From assembly GCA_902476265.1 (NCBI GenBank), contig CABSCP010000003.1, positions 111,698 to 175,697 of the forward strand: DNA of 64,000 bases, in the 5' to 3' direction. The notes under the pieces are model-generated. The model searched no databases, had not been told where the DNA came from, and saw only the letters and a list, made by a program, of their open reading frames with translations. This DNA comes from an uncultured Lachnospiraceae bacterium (GTDB taxonomy: Bacteria; Bacillota; Clostridia; Lachnospirales; Lachnospiraceae). Both the position numbers and the translations under genes were made by a program. Positions 34,053-42,334 of the stretch are shown piece after piece. Each line of letters starts with the position of its first letter. The stretch's first letter is position 1.

Positions 34053-34730
34053 CTATGCCTCCAGCTTATACCCCATCCCCCAGATGGTTTTGATGAGTTC
34101 GCCCTTCTCGCCCAGTTTGCTGCGCAGCTTCTTCACATGGGTATCGATGGTTCTGGCATCTCCGAAATAATCATAGTTCCAGACATTGTTCAGAATCTTT
34201 TCCCGGGACAGGGCGATGCCTTTATTTTCCATAAAATAAGCCAGCAGTTCAAATTCCTTATAGCTTAAATCCACGCTCTTCCCGCCGATCTCCACCATAT
34301 GCGCGGCCTTGTCCATGCGGATGCCGCCCGCTTCCAGGATCTCTTCCGCTTCCGGACTTTTCTTTGTGCGGCGCAGGATCGCCTCCACCCTGGCTACCAG
34401 AATTTTGGGGCTGAAGGGTTTGGAAATATACTCGTCCACGCCCAGTTCAAAGCCCTGCAGCTCATCCTTCTCGTCTCCACGGGCCGTCAGCATGATGATG
34501 GGTACCTTTGAGTATGCCCGTATTTCTCTGCAGACCTGCCAGCCGTCCATTTTGGGCATCATGACGTCCAGAATGACCAGCGCGATCTCCTGATCTGCGA
34601 AAAAAACATCCAGCGCTTCGCTGCCGTCCCCCGCCTCCAGCACTTCAAAATTTTCACGCTGCAGAAAATCCTTCACCAGCTTGCGCATTCTGCTCTCATC
34701 GTCAACAACAAGTACTTTCAACCTTTCCAT
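34053..34730 (-). CDS. OmpR/PhoB-type response regulator
   Basis: Cytoplasmic regulator of 225 residues. The receiver domain has DDESRMRKLV, Asp55 in LDVMMPKMDG, and the Lys in YISKPFSP. The winged-helix DNA-binding domain (about 130-225) has SYKEFELLAYFMENKG and the recognition region DARTIDTHVKKLRSKLG, ending IWGMGYKLEA. No kinase gene is adjacent. The likely partner is the HAMP-type sensor at 20115-21623 in the same orientation, separated by the whole ADP-ribosylglycohydrolase cluster. Confidence 0.95.
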   Translation of the reverse strand: MERLKVLVVDDESRMRKLVKDFLQRENFEVLEAGDGSEALDVFFADQEIALVILDVMMPKMDGWQVCREIRAYSKVPIIMLTARGDEKDELQGFELGVDEYISKPFSPKILVARVEAILRRTKKSPEAEEILEAGGIRMDKAAHMVEIGGKSVDLSYKEFELLAYFMENKGIALSREKILNNVWNYDYFGDARTIDTHVKKLRSKLGEKGELIKTIWGMGYKLEA

Positions 34731-34793
34731 GTTCCACGCCTGCCTTTCCGCCTAGCTTTTTGCAATATGGCGGGATATCCCTTTTCCCGCATT

Positions 34794-34811
34794 CTGTTAT
34801 AAGTATAACAG
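34794..34811 (-). promoter_or_regulatory. 18-bp dyad over the -10 of the response regulator gene
   Basis: CTGTTATA and TATAACAG form a perfect inverted repeat with a two-base centre. It covers an extended -10 element (TGTTATACT on the minus strand, hexamer at 34807-34802). A good -35 is not visible. The placement suggests a regulator-dependent or autoregulated promoter. Confidence 0.55.
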
Positions 34812-34874
34812 TAATTTATGTAGAAAATGTGACGTCCGGAAGATCTTTTTTACGTTTTCCAGTTTTTTATCGGC

Positions 34875-36230
34875 TCACAGGCTGGTTCTTTTTCCCGCGA
34901 AATATGCTTCCACCCGCTTCATGATGAAAAGATAGGCCGGGAATAAAAACAGGTCAGCCATGATCCACGCCAGAGGGTTTGCGAAACACGCCGCCACAAA
35001 GCCAAAATGGGGCACCAGCAAAAAACCGGCCAGCGCTCTGGCAATCATCTCACTGACTCCCGAAAAAATGGCCAGGGAGCTGTAACCCACTCCCTGAATC
35101 AGAAAACGCACTGTATTTACAAACAGAAGCGGAATATAAAAGGCGCTGTTGATGGTGAGCATGAGCTGTACATTATTCAGAAGAGCACTCTCTGCAGAGT
35201 CCACAAAAAGCAGGGCGATATACTTTCCCGCAAAGAAAAGAACGAGAAAGGCCAAAACTGCATACACCATGCCGAAAAGATTGCCGGTGACCAGACCCTT
35301 CCTGATTCTGTCCGCCTTTTTTGCCCCCATGTTCTGCCCCGCATAGGTAGCCATGGTAGCGCCCAGCGCATCGAAAGGGGAACAGAAAAACATGCTGATT
35401 TTTCCCGCCGCAGTCACGGCCGCCACCGCCGCGGAACCCAGGGTATTCACTGCGCTCTGCAGGATCACGCTGCCGATTGCCGTGACGGAATACTGCAGCC
35501 CCATGGGCACTCCCATGATCACCAGCCTTCTCATCAGCCGGGGTTGTACTTTTCCCTCATCTCCCTGCATCCGGAGAATTTCGTATTTTTTCCGCATAAA
35601 AATCAGGCAGCTGACACCGGAAACCGCCTGAGAGATCACGGTTGCCACCGCCGCGCCCGCAACTCCCATATGGAGGACCAAAATACAGAACAGATCCAGC
35701 CCAATGTTTAATACTGCGGAAAGTGTCAGAAAGTACACCGGTGTTTTGGAATCCCCCATGGAACGGATGATCGCCGAAGTCAGGTTATATAAAATAGTCA
35801 CCGGTATTCCCGCAAAAATAATTACGATATAACGGTATGAGCTGTCAATAATATCCGCCGGGGTTTTCATCCACACCAGAATCTGTCTGCACAGTAACAC
35901 GGTGGAGACAGTCAGCACTACGGAAAAAATCACGCCCAGCCAGGCGCTGTTGGCTACATACCGCCGCAGACCGCTTTCATCCTTCGCACCGAATTTCTGT
36001 GAAATGGGGATGGCGAATCCGTTACAGATGCCCATACAGAAACCGATGATCAGGAAATTGATGGAACCTGTGGCCCCAACAGCGGCAAGCTGTGTCACGC
36101 CCAAAAATTTCCCCACGATCACCGTATCCACCAGGCTGTAAAACTGCTGGAACAGGTTTCCCAGTAAGAGCGGGATTGCAAAGCTTAAAATCAGCTTCCC
36201 CGGATTGCCCTGCGTCATATCTTTAACCAT
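34875..36230 (-). CDS. MATE-family multidrug efflux transporter
   Basis: Inner-membrane exporter of 451 residues with twelve predicted helices in two similar halves, starting MVKDMTQGNPGKLILSFAIPLLLGNLFQQFYSLVDTV-like, the classic Clostridia/Bacteroidetes MATE opening. The second half begins near residue 235 (RRLVIMGVPMGLQYSVTAIG). Family members use Na+ or H+ to expel cationic drugs or metabolites. It appears monocistronic, upstream of the response regulator. The specificity cannot be inferred. Confidence 0.93.
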   Translation of the reverse strand: MVKDMTQGNPGKLILSFAIPLLLGNLFQQFYSLVDTVIVGKFLGVTQLAAVGATGSINFLIIGFCMGICNGFAIPISQKFGAKDESGLRRYVANSAWLGVIFSVVLTVSTVLLCRQILVWMKTPADIIDSSYRYIVIIFAGIPVTILYNLTSAIIRSMGDSKTPVYFLTLSAVLNIGLDLFCILVLHMGVAGAAVATVISQAVSGVSCLIFMRKKYEILRMQGDEGKVQPRLMRRLVIMGVPMGLQYSVTAIGSVILQSAVNTLGSAAVAAVTAAGKISMFFCSPFDALGATMATYAGQNMGAKKADRIRKGLVTGNLFGMVYAVLAFLVLFFAGKYIALLFVDSAESALLNNVQLMLTINSAFYIPLLFVNTVRFLIQGVGYSSLAIFSGVSEMIARALAGFLLVPHFGFVAACFANPLAWIMADLFLFPAYLFIMKRVEAYFAGKRTSL

Positions 36231-36346
36231 AAAAATCCCCTTTCGTTCTGTAGAACTTAATTTTTGTCCAAATGTAGTTTATATCACTTATTCGGGCAAA
36301 ACTCAATGGGGATTCTTGCAGAAAAAATGTATTATTTTATCGTCGA

Positions 36347-36868
36347 TCAAAGGTTCCCGAACGCCTCCTCTGCCACTTTTCTGGCAAAAGCTGCCGCCGC
36401 TTCCTCATCTTCTCTGTCCGGATGTAACAACGCTTCGTCAAAATTACGGATCATCATTTGAAGCCAGGCTTCCTTTTCTCCTCCCGGCAGCATTCCTTCA
36501 TAACGCTTGCGCACCTGCATGGGCATTTTCCCCTGACACACAAACGCGCCCAGATAAGTGTTGTCAGCGGGCAGCCATTGCTTTACCCTGCTCTCAATCT
36601 GTGCGAAATAATCCTCGTCCGCGCCCATGCCGCAGGTGCCGAACACCGCCACTTTTTTGCCATGCAGCCCAGCCAGAATATCCGCTGCCTCTTTATCACA
36701 ATTTCCCTTATCCGTCCAAAATCCAACAAAGTAAAGCTCGGCGTCTTTGCCCTGATACTCGCCGCTTTTCTGCATATCTTTGGAATCGCCCGGAACGGCT
36801 GCGAAAATCGCTGTGGCTATTTTCTGCGTATTTCCGGTATGACTTGAATAAATCACCATTGTCTGCAT
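36347..36868 (-). CDS. Flavodoxin-family protein
   Basis: FMN-binding electron carrier or flavodoxin-like domain, 173 residues, soluble. The phosphate loop YSSHTGNTQKIATAI is at 7-21, KKVAVFGTCGMGAD near 68-82, and a C-terminal helical tail rich in Ala/Glu. It lies with its ATG 68 bases after the DnaJ-like gene stop and has AAAGGAG upstream. The partner enzyme is not evident. Confidence 0.88.
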   Translation of the reverse strand: MQTMVIYSSHTGNTQKIATAIFAAVPGDSKDMQKSGEYQGKDAELYFVGFWTDKGNCDKEAADILAGLHGKKVAVFGTCGMGADEDYFAQIESRVKQWLPADNTYLGAFVCQGKMPMQVRKRYEGMLPGGEKEAWLQMMIRNFDEALLHPDREDEEAAAAFARKVAEEAFGNL

Positions 36869-36935
36869 ATTGATCTCTCCTTTTCATGAGCGCTCTGCAA
36901 AGCGCCCTGTACAGTCCGACAGGAAAACAGCGCCG

Positions 36936-37691
36936 TCAATACATTCTGGGCATACCGCCGCAGCACAGTCCGCCTCCGCCGCAGCACAGATTGCAAATCA
37001 GGTTAGCCAGACAAAGTTTCCAGCAGAAACCGCCGCCGGAGTAAGTGGGCATACCGCCGTACTGTGTCTGTCTTCCGGCATACCAGCTGCCGCCGGATTC
37101 CATCCGTTCCTGCCAGTTCCTATATTCCATGTTGCCGGGTTCCATGGAAACCGCCCTTTTGGCGTGATCCAGTGCAACGGCATTATTGCCCAGCCCCTGA
37201 TTCGCCACAGAACTGTAATAATACCATTTCGCCGTCCTTTCTCCGATCCCATCCAGCACATTCATCGCTTCCCTGTAATGTCCGCTGTTTAAATAATTCA
37301 TGGCTGCCTTCATGTGGACGGTATATTCATCTTCGCCGGCCCCGGAATTTCTGCCGCCATATCCGTTCTGGCCATAACTGCCCTGGCCAAAACCGCCGAA
37401 GCCGCCAAACCCAAAACCGCCAAAAAAATCATCGAAACTGCCGTAGCCGCCGGATGTATTTCCGTAGTCTCCGTCATAGGAACCGTAAGCGCTGCCTCCC
37501 TGCTCCCGCTCCTTCATAATCTGCTGATAAGCCTGCTGGATCTCCTTAAACTTCTCTTCCGCCTGTTCTTTATTCGGGTTATTGACATTTGCATCCGGAT
37601 GATAGATCCGGCTCAACTTCCTGTATGCTTTCTTGATATCTTCTTCTGACGCATCCCTGGATACGCCCAGCACCTGATAAGGGTCACGCAT
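36936..37691 (-). CDS. J-domain (DnaJ-like) protein
   Basis: 251 residues from the start at 37691. The N-terminal J domain (1-65) has the essential HPD triad at His31-Asp33. A glycine/phenylalanine-rich linker (about 85-140) follows, then a TPR-like helical segment (about 145-210, YLNSGHYREAMNVLDGIGERTAKWYYY). The C-terminus (about 235-251) is Cys/Gly-rich (LCCGGGGLCCGGMPRMY), a possible metal-binding tail. It is not DnaJ itself, since the central zinc fingers are absent. It would stimulate an Hsp70 in a specialised task. The start overlaps the DUF5685 stop by eight bases. Confidence 0.88.
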   Translation of the reverse strand: MRDPYQVLGVSRDASEEDIKKAYRKLSRIYHPDANVNNPNKEQAEEKFKEIQQAYQQIMKEREQGGSAYGSYDGDYGNTSGGYGSFDDFFGGFGFGGFGGFGQGSYGQNGYGGRNSGAGEDEYTVHMKAAMNYLNSGHYREAMNVLDGIGERTAKWYYYSSVANQGLGNNAVALDHAKRAVSMEPGNMEYRNWQERMESGGSWYAGRQTQYGGMPTYSGGGFCWKLCLANLICNLCCGGGGLCCGGMPRMY

Positions 37692-38529
37692 TTTCTTTTT
37701 CCTTCTTCCTCTGCACCAGCTCATAACGGCACCATACGCCGGAATACAGAACGTTGCGGAGGATTTCCACATTCTCAATGATCGGCAGCTTCTCAAATGC
37801 TCTGGAACATTCCGCCATCATCATTTTTAGAATGGTCAGAGCGCTTCTTTCAAACTCTTCTTCGTCTGCCGCCTCTTTTTTCTTATATAAAAAGACATTA
37901 TAATTGCCGCTTTTCTGGTCTTTCTCCATATCCTCGTAAGCATCCATTAAATAGATGAACTTGCCCAGAAAAAAACCCATTTTCCGCAGGTCCTCTTCCC
38001 ATTCATCCTGCCTGTAGGCACATATCTCGGCCATAATTTCTCCAAAACAGCCGCTGGCAAGATCCAGGTTTTTCTCCCCTGCCTTTTCATAAAGATGAAT
38101 ATGCTCCAGAAGCGTATAAATCCGCTCCGCTTTCTGGGGATAACGCTGTGCCGCTTCCTCACTCTTTCCTCTCAGCATCCCTGCGGCCGCCCGTCTTGTG
38201 ATCTTCTTTTCATCTGTCCAGTCATCCAGGCATTTATAATAGGAAAGCAGGATGTTCATATCCGCAGCATAATCCGTAAACCGGTTCTGCCTCGTCGGAT
38301 GGGCTTCAAAAGGATGGGCGATACATTTACAGCGGTCCGTCTTTGTCTCCGGTTCATAAAGGGATGACAAAAGCATGATGATAAAAGTCATGTCATAGCT
38401 CAAGGTCAGCTGGCCGCTGCGCCCGTATTGTTCCTTCAGCTTCTGGCAAAGTCCGCAGTAGTAAGACTGATAACAGTCGAATTCCCTGAATTTTAATTCC
38501 TGTTTATTCACAATGATATATCCAAACAT
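37684..38529 (-). CDS. DUF5685 family protein
   Basis: 281-residue, mostly helical protein without signal peptide. The N-terminus MFGYIIVNKQELKFREFD and the cysteine motif YYCGLCQKL (near residue 24-32), plus RCKCIAHP near 77-84, fit DUF5685. The cysteines could bind a metal. The function is not known. It is encoded upstream of and overlaps a J-domain protein, and downstream of a zinc-ribbon membrane protein, so the three probably act together. Confidence 0.72.
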   Translation of the reverse strand: MFGYIIVNKQELKFREFDCYQSYYCGLCQKLKEQYGRSGQLTLSYDMTFIIMLLSSLYEPETKTDRCKCIAHPFEAHPTRQNRFTDYAADMNILLSYYKCLDDWTDEKKITRRAAAGMLRGKSEEAAQRYPQKAERIYTLLEHIHLYEKAGEKNLDLASGCFGEIMAEICAYRQDEWEEDLRKMGFFLGKFIYLMDAYEDMEKDQKSGNYNVFLYKKKEAADEEEFERSALTILKMMMAECSRAFEKLPIIENVEILRNVLYSGVWCRYELVQRKKEKENA

Positions 38530-38539
38530 ACCTCTGCCC

Positions 38540-38935
38540 CTAACTGTTCTTCACAAAAGTCTGACTGCATTTGGGACAGCGGATTTCGATCCTGCCTCTT
38601 CCTTTGGGCACACGGATTTTCTGGCCACAGCCGGGACATTTATAAATGTGGTGGGTTTTCCGCTGAGCCATTTCATTCTTCTTTTTCGCAAAGTTCTTCC
38701 GGATGTCGGCCGTCATCGCCAGATACTTCTGGTTCTCTGCATAACGCTTCCCGATATTCCTGGAAAACATGCGGAAATAGTTATAAATCAGAGCAGCCAG
38801 CGCCAGCAAAAACCAGATCTGATGTCTGGAGAACAGAGATATCACCAGAAATACCATACATACTCCCGATAAAAAACGGCAGAGATTATCGGCGCCGTAC
38901 CGTCCCTGCATAAAACGCATAAACTTTTCTTTCAT
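38540..38935 (-). CDS. Small membrane protein with C-terminal zinc ribbon
   Basis: 131 residues from ATG 38935, which has GAGG upstream; the open frame further upstream lacks a good start. Two hydrophobic segments lie at about 20-55, and a zinc ribbon with CPGCGQ and CPKCSQ is at about 98-125. It precedes the DUF5685 gene by ten bases and probably belongs to one operon with it and the J-domain gene. No specific function is recognised; a membrane-tethered zinc-ribbon adaptor is the simplest description. Confidence 0.75.
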   Translation of the reverse strand: MKEKFMRFMQGRYGADNLCRFLSGVCMVFLVISLFSRHQIWFLLALAALIYNYFRMFSRNIGKRYAENQKYLAMTADIRKNFAKKKNEMAQRKTHHIYKCPGCGQKIRVPKGRGRIEIRCPKCSQTFVKNS

Positions 38936-39222
38936 GAAAAACAGTTCCTCTTTTCTTGAATCTTTCCCTATCATCCTATAAAAGGGATACCAGACCATTG
39001 TACCCCTTTCATTTCCAATTTCAATTAAACGGGGGAAAATTATATATAAAAAAAGAATAAACTCTGCCCACAGCATTCCCGTTTTTACATATTTATTTAT
39101 TTTATCAGGTCACTGCTAAAAAAGCTATAAACTTTCTGTTAAAATTCCGGAGCTTCCCGGATTCCCCACCGCTTTGGCTCAGGTCCGGGAATAAATTGGC
39201 TCCGGTCTGCACAAAATAACGG
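38936..39222. other. AT-rich intergenic region before the tmRNA promoter
   Basis: About 290 bases between the zinc-ribbon gene and the tmRNA promoter. It has AT-rich tracts near 39045-39110, which may carry the minus-strand promoter for the zinc-ribbon operon, and a GC-rich section near 39150-39205. No gene was recognised. Confidence 0.4.
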
Positions 39223-39252
39223 TTGACAGGTCCGTTGTTGCAGCGGTATAAT
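39223..39252 (+). promoter_or_regulatory. Strong sigma-A promoter of ssrA
   Basis: Perfect TTGACA (39223-39228) and TATAAT (39247-39252) hexamers with an 18-base spacer, pointing to the tmRNA. Transcription should begin near 39259, about 40 bases before the mature 5' end. Confidence 0.9.
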
Positions 39253-39260
39253 CAAGTCTA

Positions 39261-39285
39261 CCGGAAAGTCAGTTTCCGGCTTTTT
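39261..39285 (+). other. Terminator-like hairpin in the tmRNA precursor leader
   Basis: CCGGAAA (39261-39267) pairs with TTTCCGG (39273-39279), followed by C and five Ts, between the promoter and the mature tmRNA 5' end. It looks like a weak intrinsic terminator or a processing signal at the very start of the primary transcript. Confidence 0.55.
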
Positions 39286-39300
39286 CAAAACCATATACTA

Positions 39301-39659
39301 GGGCTAGTCAAGGTTTCGACAGGGGTCTTGCAGCTGGAGAAGCTATCCGCAGGTGGTGCGTTAAACTACAAACCTAAATATAAACGCTGAAAATAATAAT
39401 TTAGCATACGCTGCCTAATGGCAGCTGTCTGACTTAGAGCACTCACACTTTAAGACCCAGGCATCGACTATGTGAGAAACGATACAGGCTAAGCTTTGCA
39501 CCTGTAGGCGTATCATGAAGCTACCGAAGGCATCAGGGTGTCTGCTCTCTGATGCACGAGGGAACAGTCCGGAGCAAGACCGGACAAAATGAACAGACTA
39601 TGATAGTAGAAGGACAGGGAATGGGCTTTTGGACACGGGTTCGACTCCCGTCTAGTCCA
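39301..39659 (+). ncRNA. ssrA: Transfer-messenger RNA (tmRNA)
   Basis: Rescues stalled ribosomes by acting first as alanyl-tRNA and then as mRNA. The 5' GGGCTAG pairs with the 3' CTAGTCC to form the acceptor stem (one G-U pair), with A39659 as discriminator; the CCA end is not encoded. The T-arm GGGTTCGACTCCC is at about 39638-39650, and the 5' TTTCGACAGGGG region matches tmRNA. The tag frame at 39386-39418 reads AENNNLAYAA then stop. The remaining sequence holds the pseudoknots. Length 359 bases is normal. A strong promoter and terminator flank it. Confidence 0.96.
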
Positions 39660-39670
39660 CTTAAAAATGC

Positions 39671-39702
39671 AAATCCGAACTCGCTCATGAGTTCGGATTT
39701 TT
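39671..39702 (+). terminator. Terminator of ssrA
   Basis: AAATCCGAACTC (39671-39682) pairs perfectly with GAGTTCGGATTT (39689-39700) around six bases and runs into five Ts. It begins 12 bases after the tmRNA 3' end. Confidence 0.93.
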
Positions 39703-39747
39703 GTATATAAGGCTTTGCTTAATCATCTTGCTGTAACCTTCGCACCG

Positions 39748-39798
39748 GTCATTCTCCGGTCATTCTCCCGTCATTCTCCCGTCATTCTCCCGTCATTT
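39748..39798. repeat. Tandem 11-bp repeat at the 3' end of the membrane protein gene
   Basis: Four full copies of GTCATTCTCC(C/G) at 39748-39791 plus a seven-base partial copy to 39798. On the minus strand the last four codons and the stop of the neighbouring gene are made from this repeat. The remaining copies lie beyond the stop. Confidence 0.85.
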
Positions 39799-41287
39799 CA
39801 CGATACTCTGCATTTCCCACCTGCTCCCATGCGGTTTTCCCGGCGGCGCATACCTTCCCGGTAAGCATTTCCACCGCATAAAATTCCAGAATATCGGTCC
39901 TGTACGGGCTTGTTGTGTTCCCCTGCCTCTGGCTGTATTCCATATATTCCACAAACAGCTGGCATTTATGGTTCTTTGATTCCCGGTCATAGACAACGGT
40001 ATGACATGTTTCCAGTTCTTTTCCGTCCAAAACTGCCGTCCCGTTTTCCAAAACCGCATAAAAATTGCCTTTCGCATTGTAAGAATTTTCGTATCCGTAA
40101 TTCTTTGGTGCAAAGAGGGTATCATAAAGCTTTTTATAAGAGCCTTCCGGGGTGAGCAGCGATTTTTCCGCTTCCGCAATCCGCATTTCTTCCTCCCGGC
40201 GGCTCCGCTGCTCAGCTTCTTCCGGCGTTTCCTCCCTGTACTTTTCCGTTTTGACGTCTGATTCCGGCTGCTCTGGCATAGCATGAGGGTTCCCCGCAAA
40301 AGCCTTCTCCATTTCCCTGCTCACCGCTTTCTCGTTTCCAAAACAGGACATGGGCCTGCCGTCAAAAGTCTGTCCCTTTTTTTCATTGCCGAAGCTGAGC
40401 GTAACTTCATAGAGTCCGTCCGGCTCCGTTGTGCAGACCACGCAAAGTTTTGTGCTGTGGGATGGCTGACTGAAATAAGGATCCTCCATCACACAGGCAA
40501 TCAGTTCCGCCGCATCTTTGGCCCCCTCCTTCCACTCTTCATAAGTGCAGTACAGGAGAAGCCTTGAAATATAACCGCTCTCCCCCTGCCTTTCGACTTC
40601 CAGCTTCCGGTCTGCATTCCGCCTTTTGCGATACTCCTCCATCCGGTATAACGCCTGCGCCATATCTCTGTCATCCTCTATTCTGCCGTACAACAGCATG
40701 CCTTTTACATGGACTTCCAGCTCCGGCATGGAAGAAAAGTATCCTTCTTTTTCAAGATAAATCTCATTTTCCCCTTCTACGCCTGTAAAGGTAAAGGTAT
40801 CCCGATACCGGTCTTCCAGAACCGCTTTGACAATTTTGTCCGAATCCTGACAGACTCTTTTTGTAAACAAATCCCATTGGTCATAATACCGGTATACTTC
40901 GGTATCATCCATGATCCCAAAATCCCTTCTTCCCACTATCATCCCGGCAGAAAGGATTTTTTCTCTTTCATAAGAGCTGCCTGCCATAAGAAAAAGGGCG
41001 GGCAGCGCCGCCAATAAATACAGTCCAAGAAGGATGCTTCCGAAGGCGGCCACCCATCTGCGCCTGCAAAAAAAGCGCAGCCAGATCACAAAAAGGATCG
41101 GAACCGCCAGCCGGATCATGATATCCGCCGAAAGATCCAGCCATGTGCGGAGAATGAGTCCTTCTTTTTCCAAAACCGCTTCCGCCGCAAATTTTGCAAC
41201 GCCAAAAGCGACGCAAAGACACATCAGATTCCGGCAGATCCGGCCCTTCTTTCCCGGATTTTCTCTCCCTTCTTTCCTTTCCGGCAC
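39782..41287 (-). CDS. Membrane protein of unknown function
   Basis: 501 residues. After a basic N-terminus, three hydrophobic segments lie at about 20-40, 52-70 and 80-102. Residues 105-501 form a hydrophilic, charged domain, probably on the outer face, with a Glu/Arg-rich stretch near 345-385. No family was recognised. It is the last gene of the envelope operon, 19 bases after the SGNH hydrolase gene, so a role in surface polymer handling is plausible only by association. Its stop codon lies within an 11-bp tandem repeat. Confidence 0.7.
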   Translation of the reverse strand: MPERKEGRENPGKKGRICRNLMCLCVAFGVAKFAAEAVLEKEGLILRTWLDLSADIMIRLAVPILFVIWLRFFCRRRWVAAFGSILLGLYLLAALPALFLMAGSSYEREKILSAGMIVGRRDFGIMDDTEVYRYYDQWDLFTKRVCQDSDKIVKAVLEDRYRDTFTFTGVEGENEIYLEKEGYFSSMPELEVHVKGMLLYGRIEDDRDMAQALYRMEEYRKRRNADRKLEVERQGESGYISRLLLYCTYEEWKEGAKDAAELIACVMEDPYFSQPSHSTKLCVVCTTEPDGLYEVTLSFGNEKKGQTFDGRPMSCFGNEKAVSREMEKAFAGNPHAMPEQPESDVKTEKYREETPEEAEQRSRREEEMRIAEAEKSLLTPEGSYKKLYDTLFAPKNYGYENSYNAKGNFYAVLENGTAVLDGKELETCHTVVYDRESKNHKCQLFVEYMEYSQRQGNTTSPYRTDILEFYAVEMLTGKVCAAGKTAWEQVGNAEYREMTGE

Positions 41288-41306
41288 CTCTTTCCTCCTT
41301 TTCGCC

Positions 41307-42311
41307 TTAAACAGCCCCGATCATGGTCATATAATACTGATATAAAACCAGATTTGTATCGTCTTTATAATGCACGCCATCCTTAGCATGTACGCCGCTC
41401 TGCATCAGGTAGCTGTGACTGTCCAGCCAGATCACCTGCGGAATCAGCTGTGATTTTAAACGGTCATTAAACAGCTGCACTCGTTCCTCCGTCATTCCAT
41501 AGCTGTTTGCCCAGACGGGATTGACCGAAGCGTAATAGACCCGGGCCCCTCTGGCACTCCACACCGCTCCCCAGTAATTCATATCTTTCGCATATTTATC
41601 GGCATCCGACAGATCGTTCACCCCCATATTGATCACCACTCTGCTGCCGCTGCCGATAATTTTATCCGCCTGGGGAATGGCAGAATCATGGAACCATTCA
41701 TAGCGGCTGCCGTTTTTGGCAATCACGGCGGCCGGGCAGAGGCCCAGATTCTCTTCCACCGTCTCCTTTAATCCAACCATACGGGAATCCCCGATAAAAA
41801 CAATTCCTGCGGCGGTCACAGGCTGCTGTGCCGCTGCCGCCTCGATCCGGGCCTGCATGGCGGCTTCTTCCGCTGCCTGCTGTGTCAACGCCAGGGCCTG
41901 GGCTTCCGCCTGCTGGCGGGCCGCCAGTTCATTCTGCATCTGCAAAAGCTGCTCCGGACTCACAAATGCCGCCGCTTCATAGCGGACATACCCCAGGGTG
42001 GCGCCGCACTCGATGAAATACCACCCCGTATCCGTCTGTCCCCAGGCGTTCACGAACTGCCCCTTTTCCACTCCGCCGATCGGGGCGGCCCCCTGATCGG
42101 GCAGGCTGTAAACCTTTGCCGCGCTGCTGACCGCCATCAGTCTGGAGGCATTCCACTGTTCCACCACAAATCCGGGCATCTGCACATAGACCGCCGCCGG
42201 ATCCGCCTGCGCTGCATTTACTTTCATCCCGCTAAAAAGTGCCGCCAGGCAGACTGCCGCACAGATTCCTGCCGCTCCGGACAGACGATCCTTCTTTTTC
42301 CGACTCTTCAT
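41307..42311 (-). CDS. Secreted SGNH/GDSL-family hydrolase with SH3-like domain
   Basis: 334 residues with an N-terminal signal or membrane anchor (about 12-34). An SH3-like domain follows (about 55-115, VYSLPDQGAAPIGGVEKGQFVNAW), then an Ala/Gln/Glu-rich coiled coil (about 120-160), and an SGNH hydrolase domain. Catalytic Ser176 is in FIGDSR, the Asn in GVND is near residue 225, and the Asp311/His314 pair is in DGVH. Such proteins transfer or remove acyl groups on cell-wall glycans. It is encoded 23 bases after an acyltransferase 3 gene, which matches the two halves of OatA-type O-acetyltransferases. Confidence 0.87.
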   Translation of the reverse strand: MKSRKKKDRLSGAAGICAAVCLAALFSGMKVNAAQADPAAVYVQMPGFVVEQWNASRLMAVSSAAKVYSLPDQGAAPIGGVEKGQFVNAWGQTDTGWYFIECGATLGYVRYEAAAFVSPEQLLQMQNELAARQQAEAQALALTQQAAEEAAMQARIEAAAAQQPVTAAGIVFIGDSRMVGLKETVEENLGLCPAAVIAKNGSRYEWFHDSAIPQADKIIGSGSRVVINMGVNDLSDADKYAKDMNYWGAVWSARGARVYYASVNPVWANSYGMTEERVQLFNDRLKSQLIPQVIWLDSHSYLMQSGVHAKDGVHYKDDTNLVLYQYYMTMIGAV

Positions 42312-42334
42312 TTCTTTCTCCTCGCTTTATCATC

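Noticed and set aside
37692..37796. Upstream extension of the J-domain protein
   Set aside because: These codons overlap DUF5685 and do not resemble a J-domain N-terminus; ATG 37691 begins MRDPYQVLGV, the expected start.
39640..39781. tmRNA 3' end as an attachment site of an integrated element
   Set aside because: tmRNA ends are common integration sites, but no integrase, duplicated 3' end or phage genes are present nearby; the adjacent genes are ordinary envelope genes.
39748..39798. Possible CRISPR remnant
   Set aside because: Units are 11 bases with no spacers, so it is a simple tandem repeat. No cas genes were seen.
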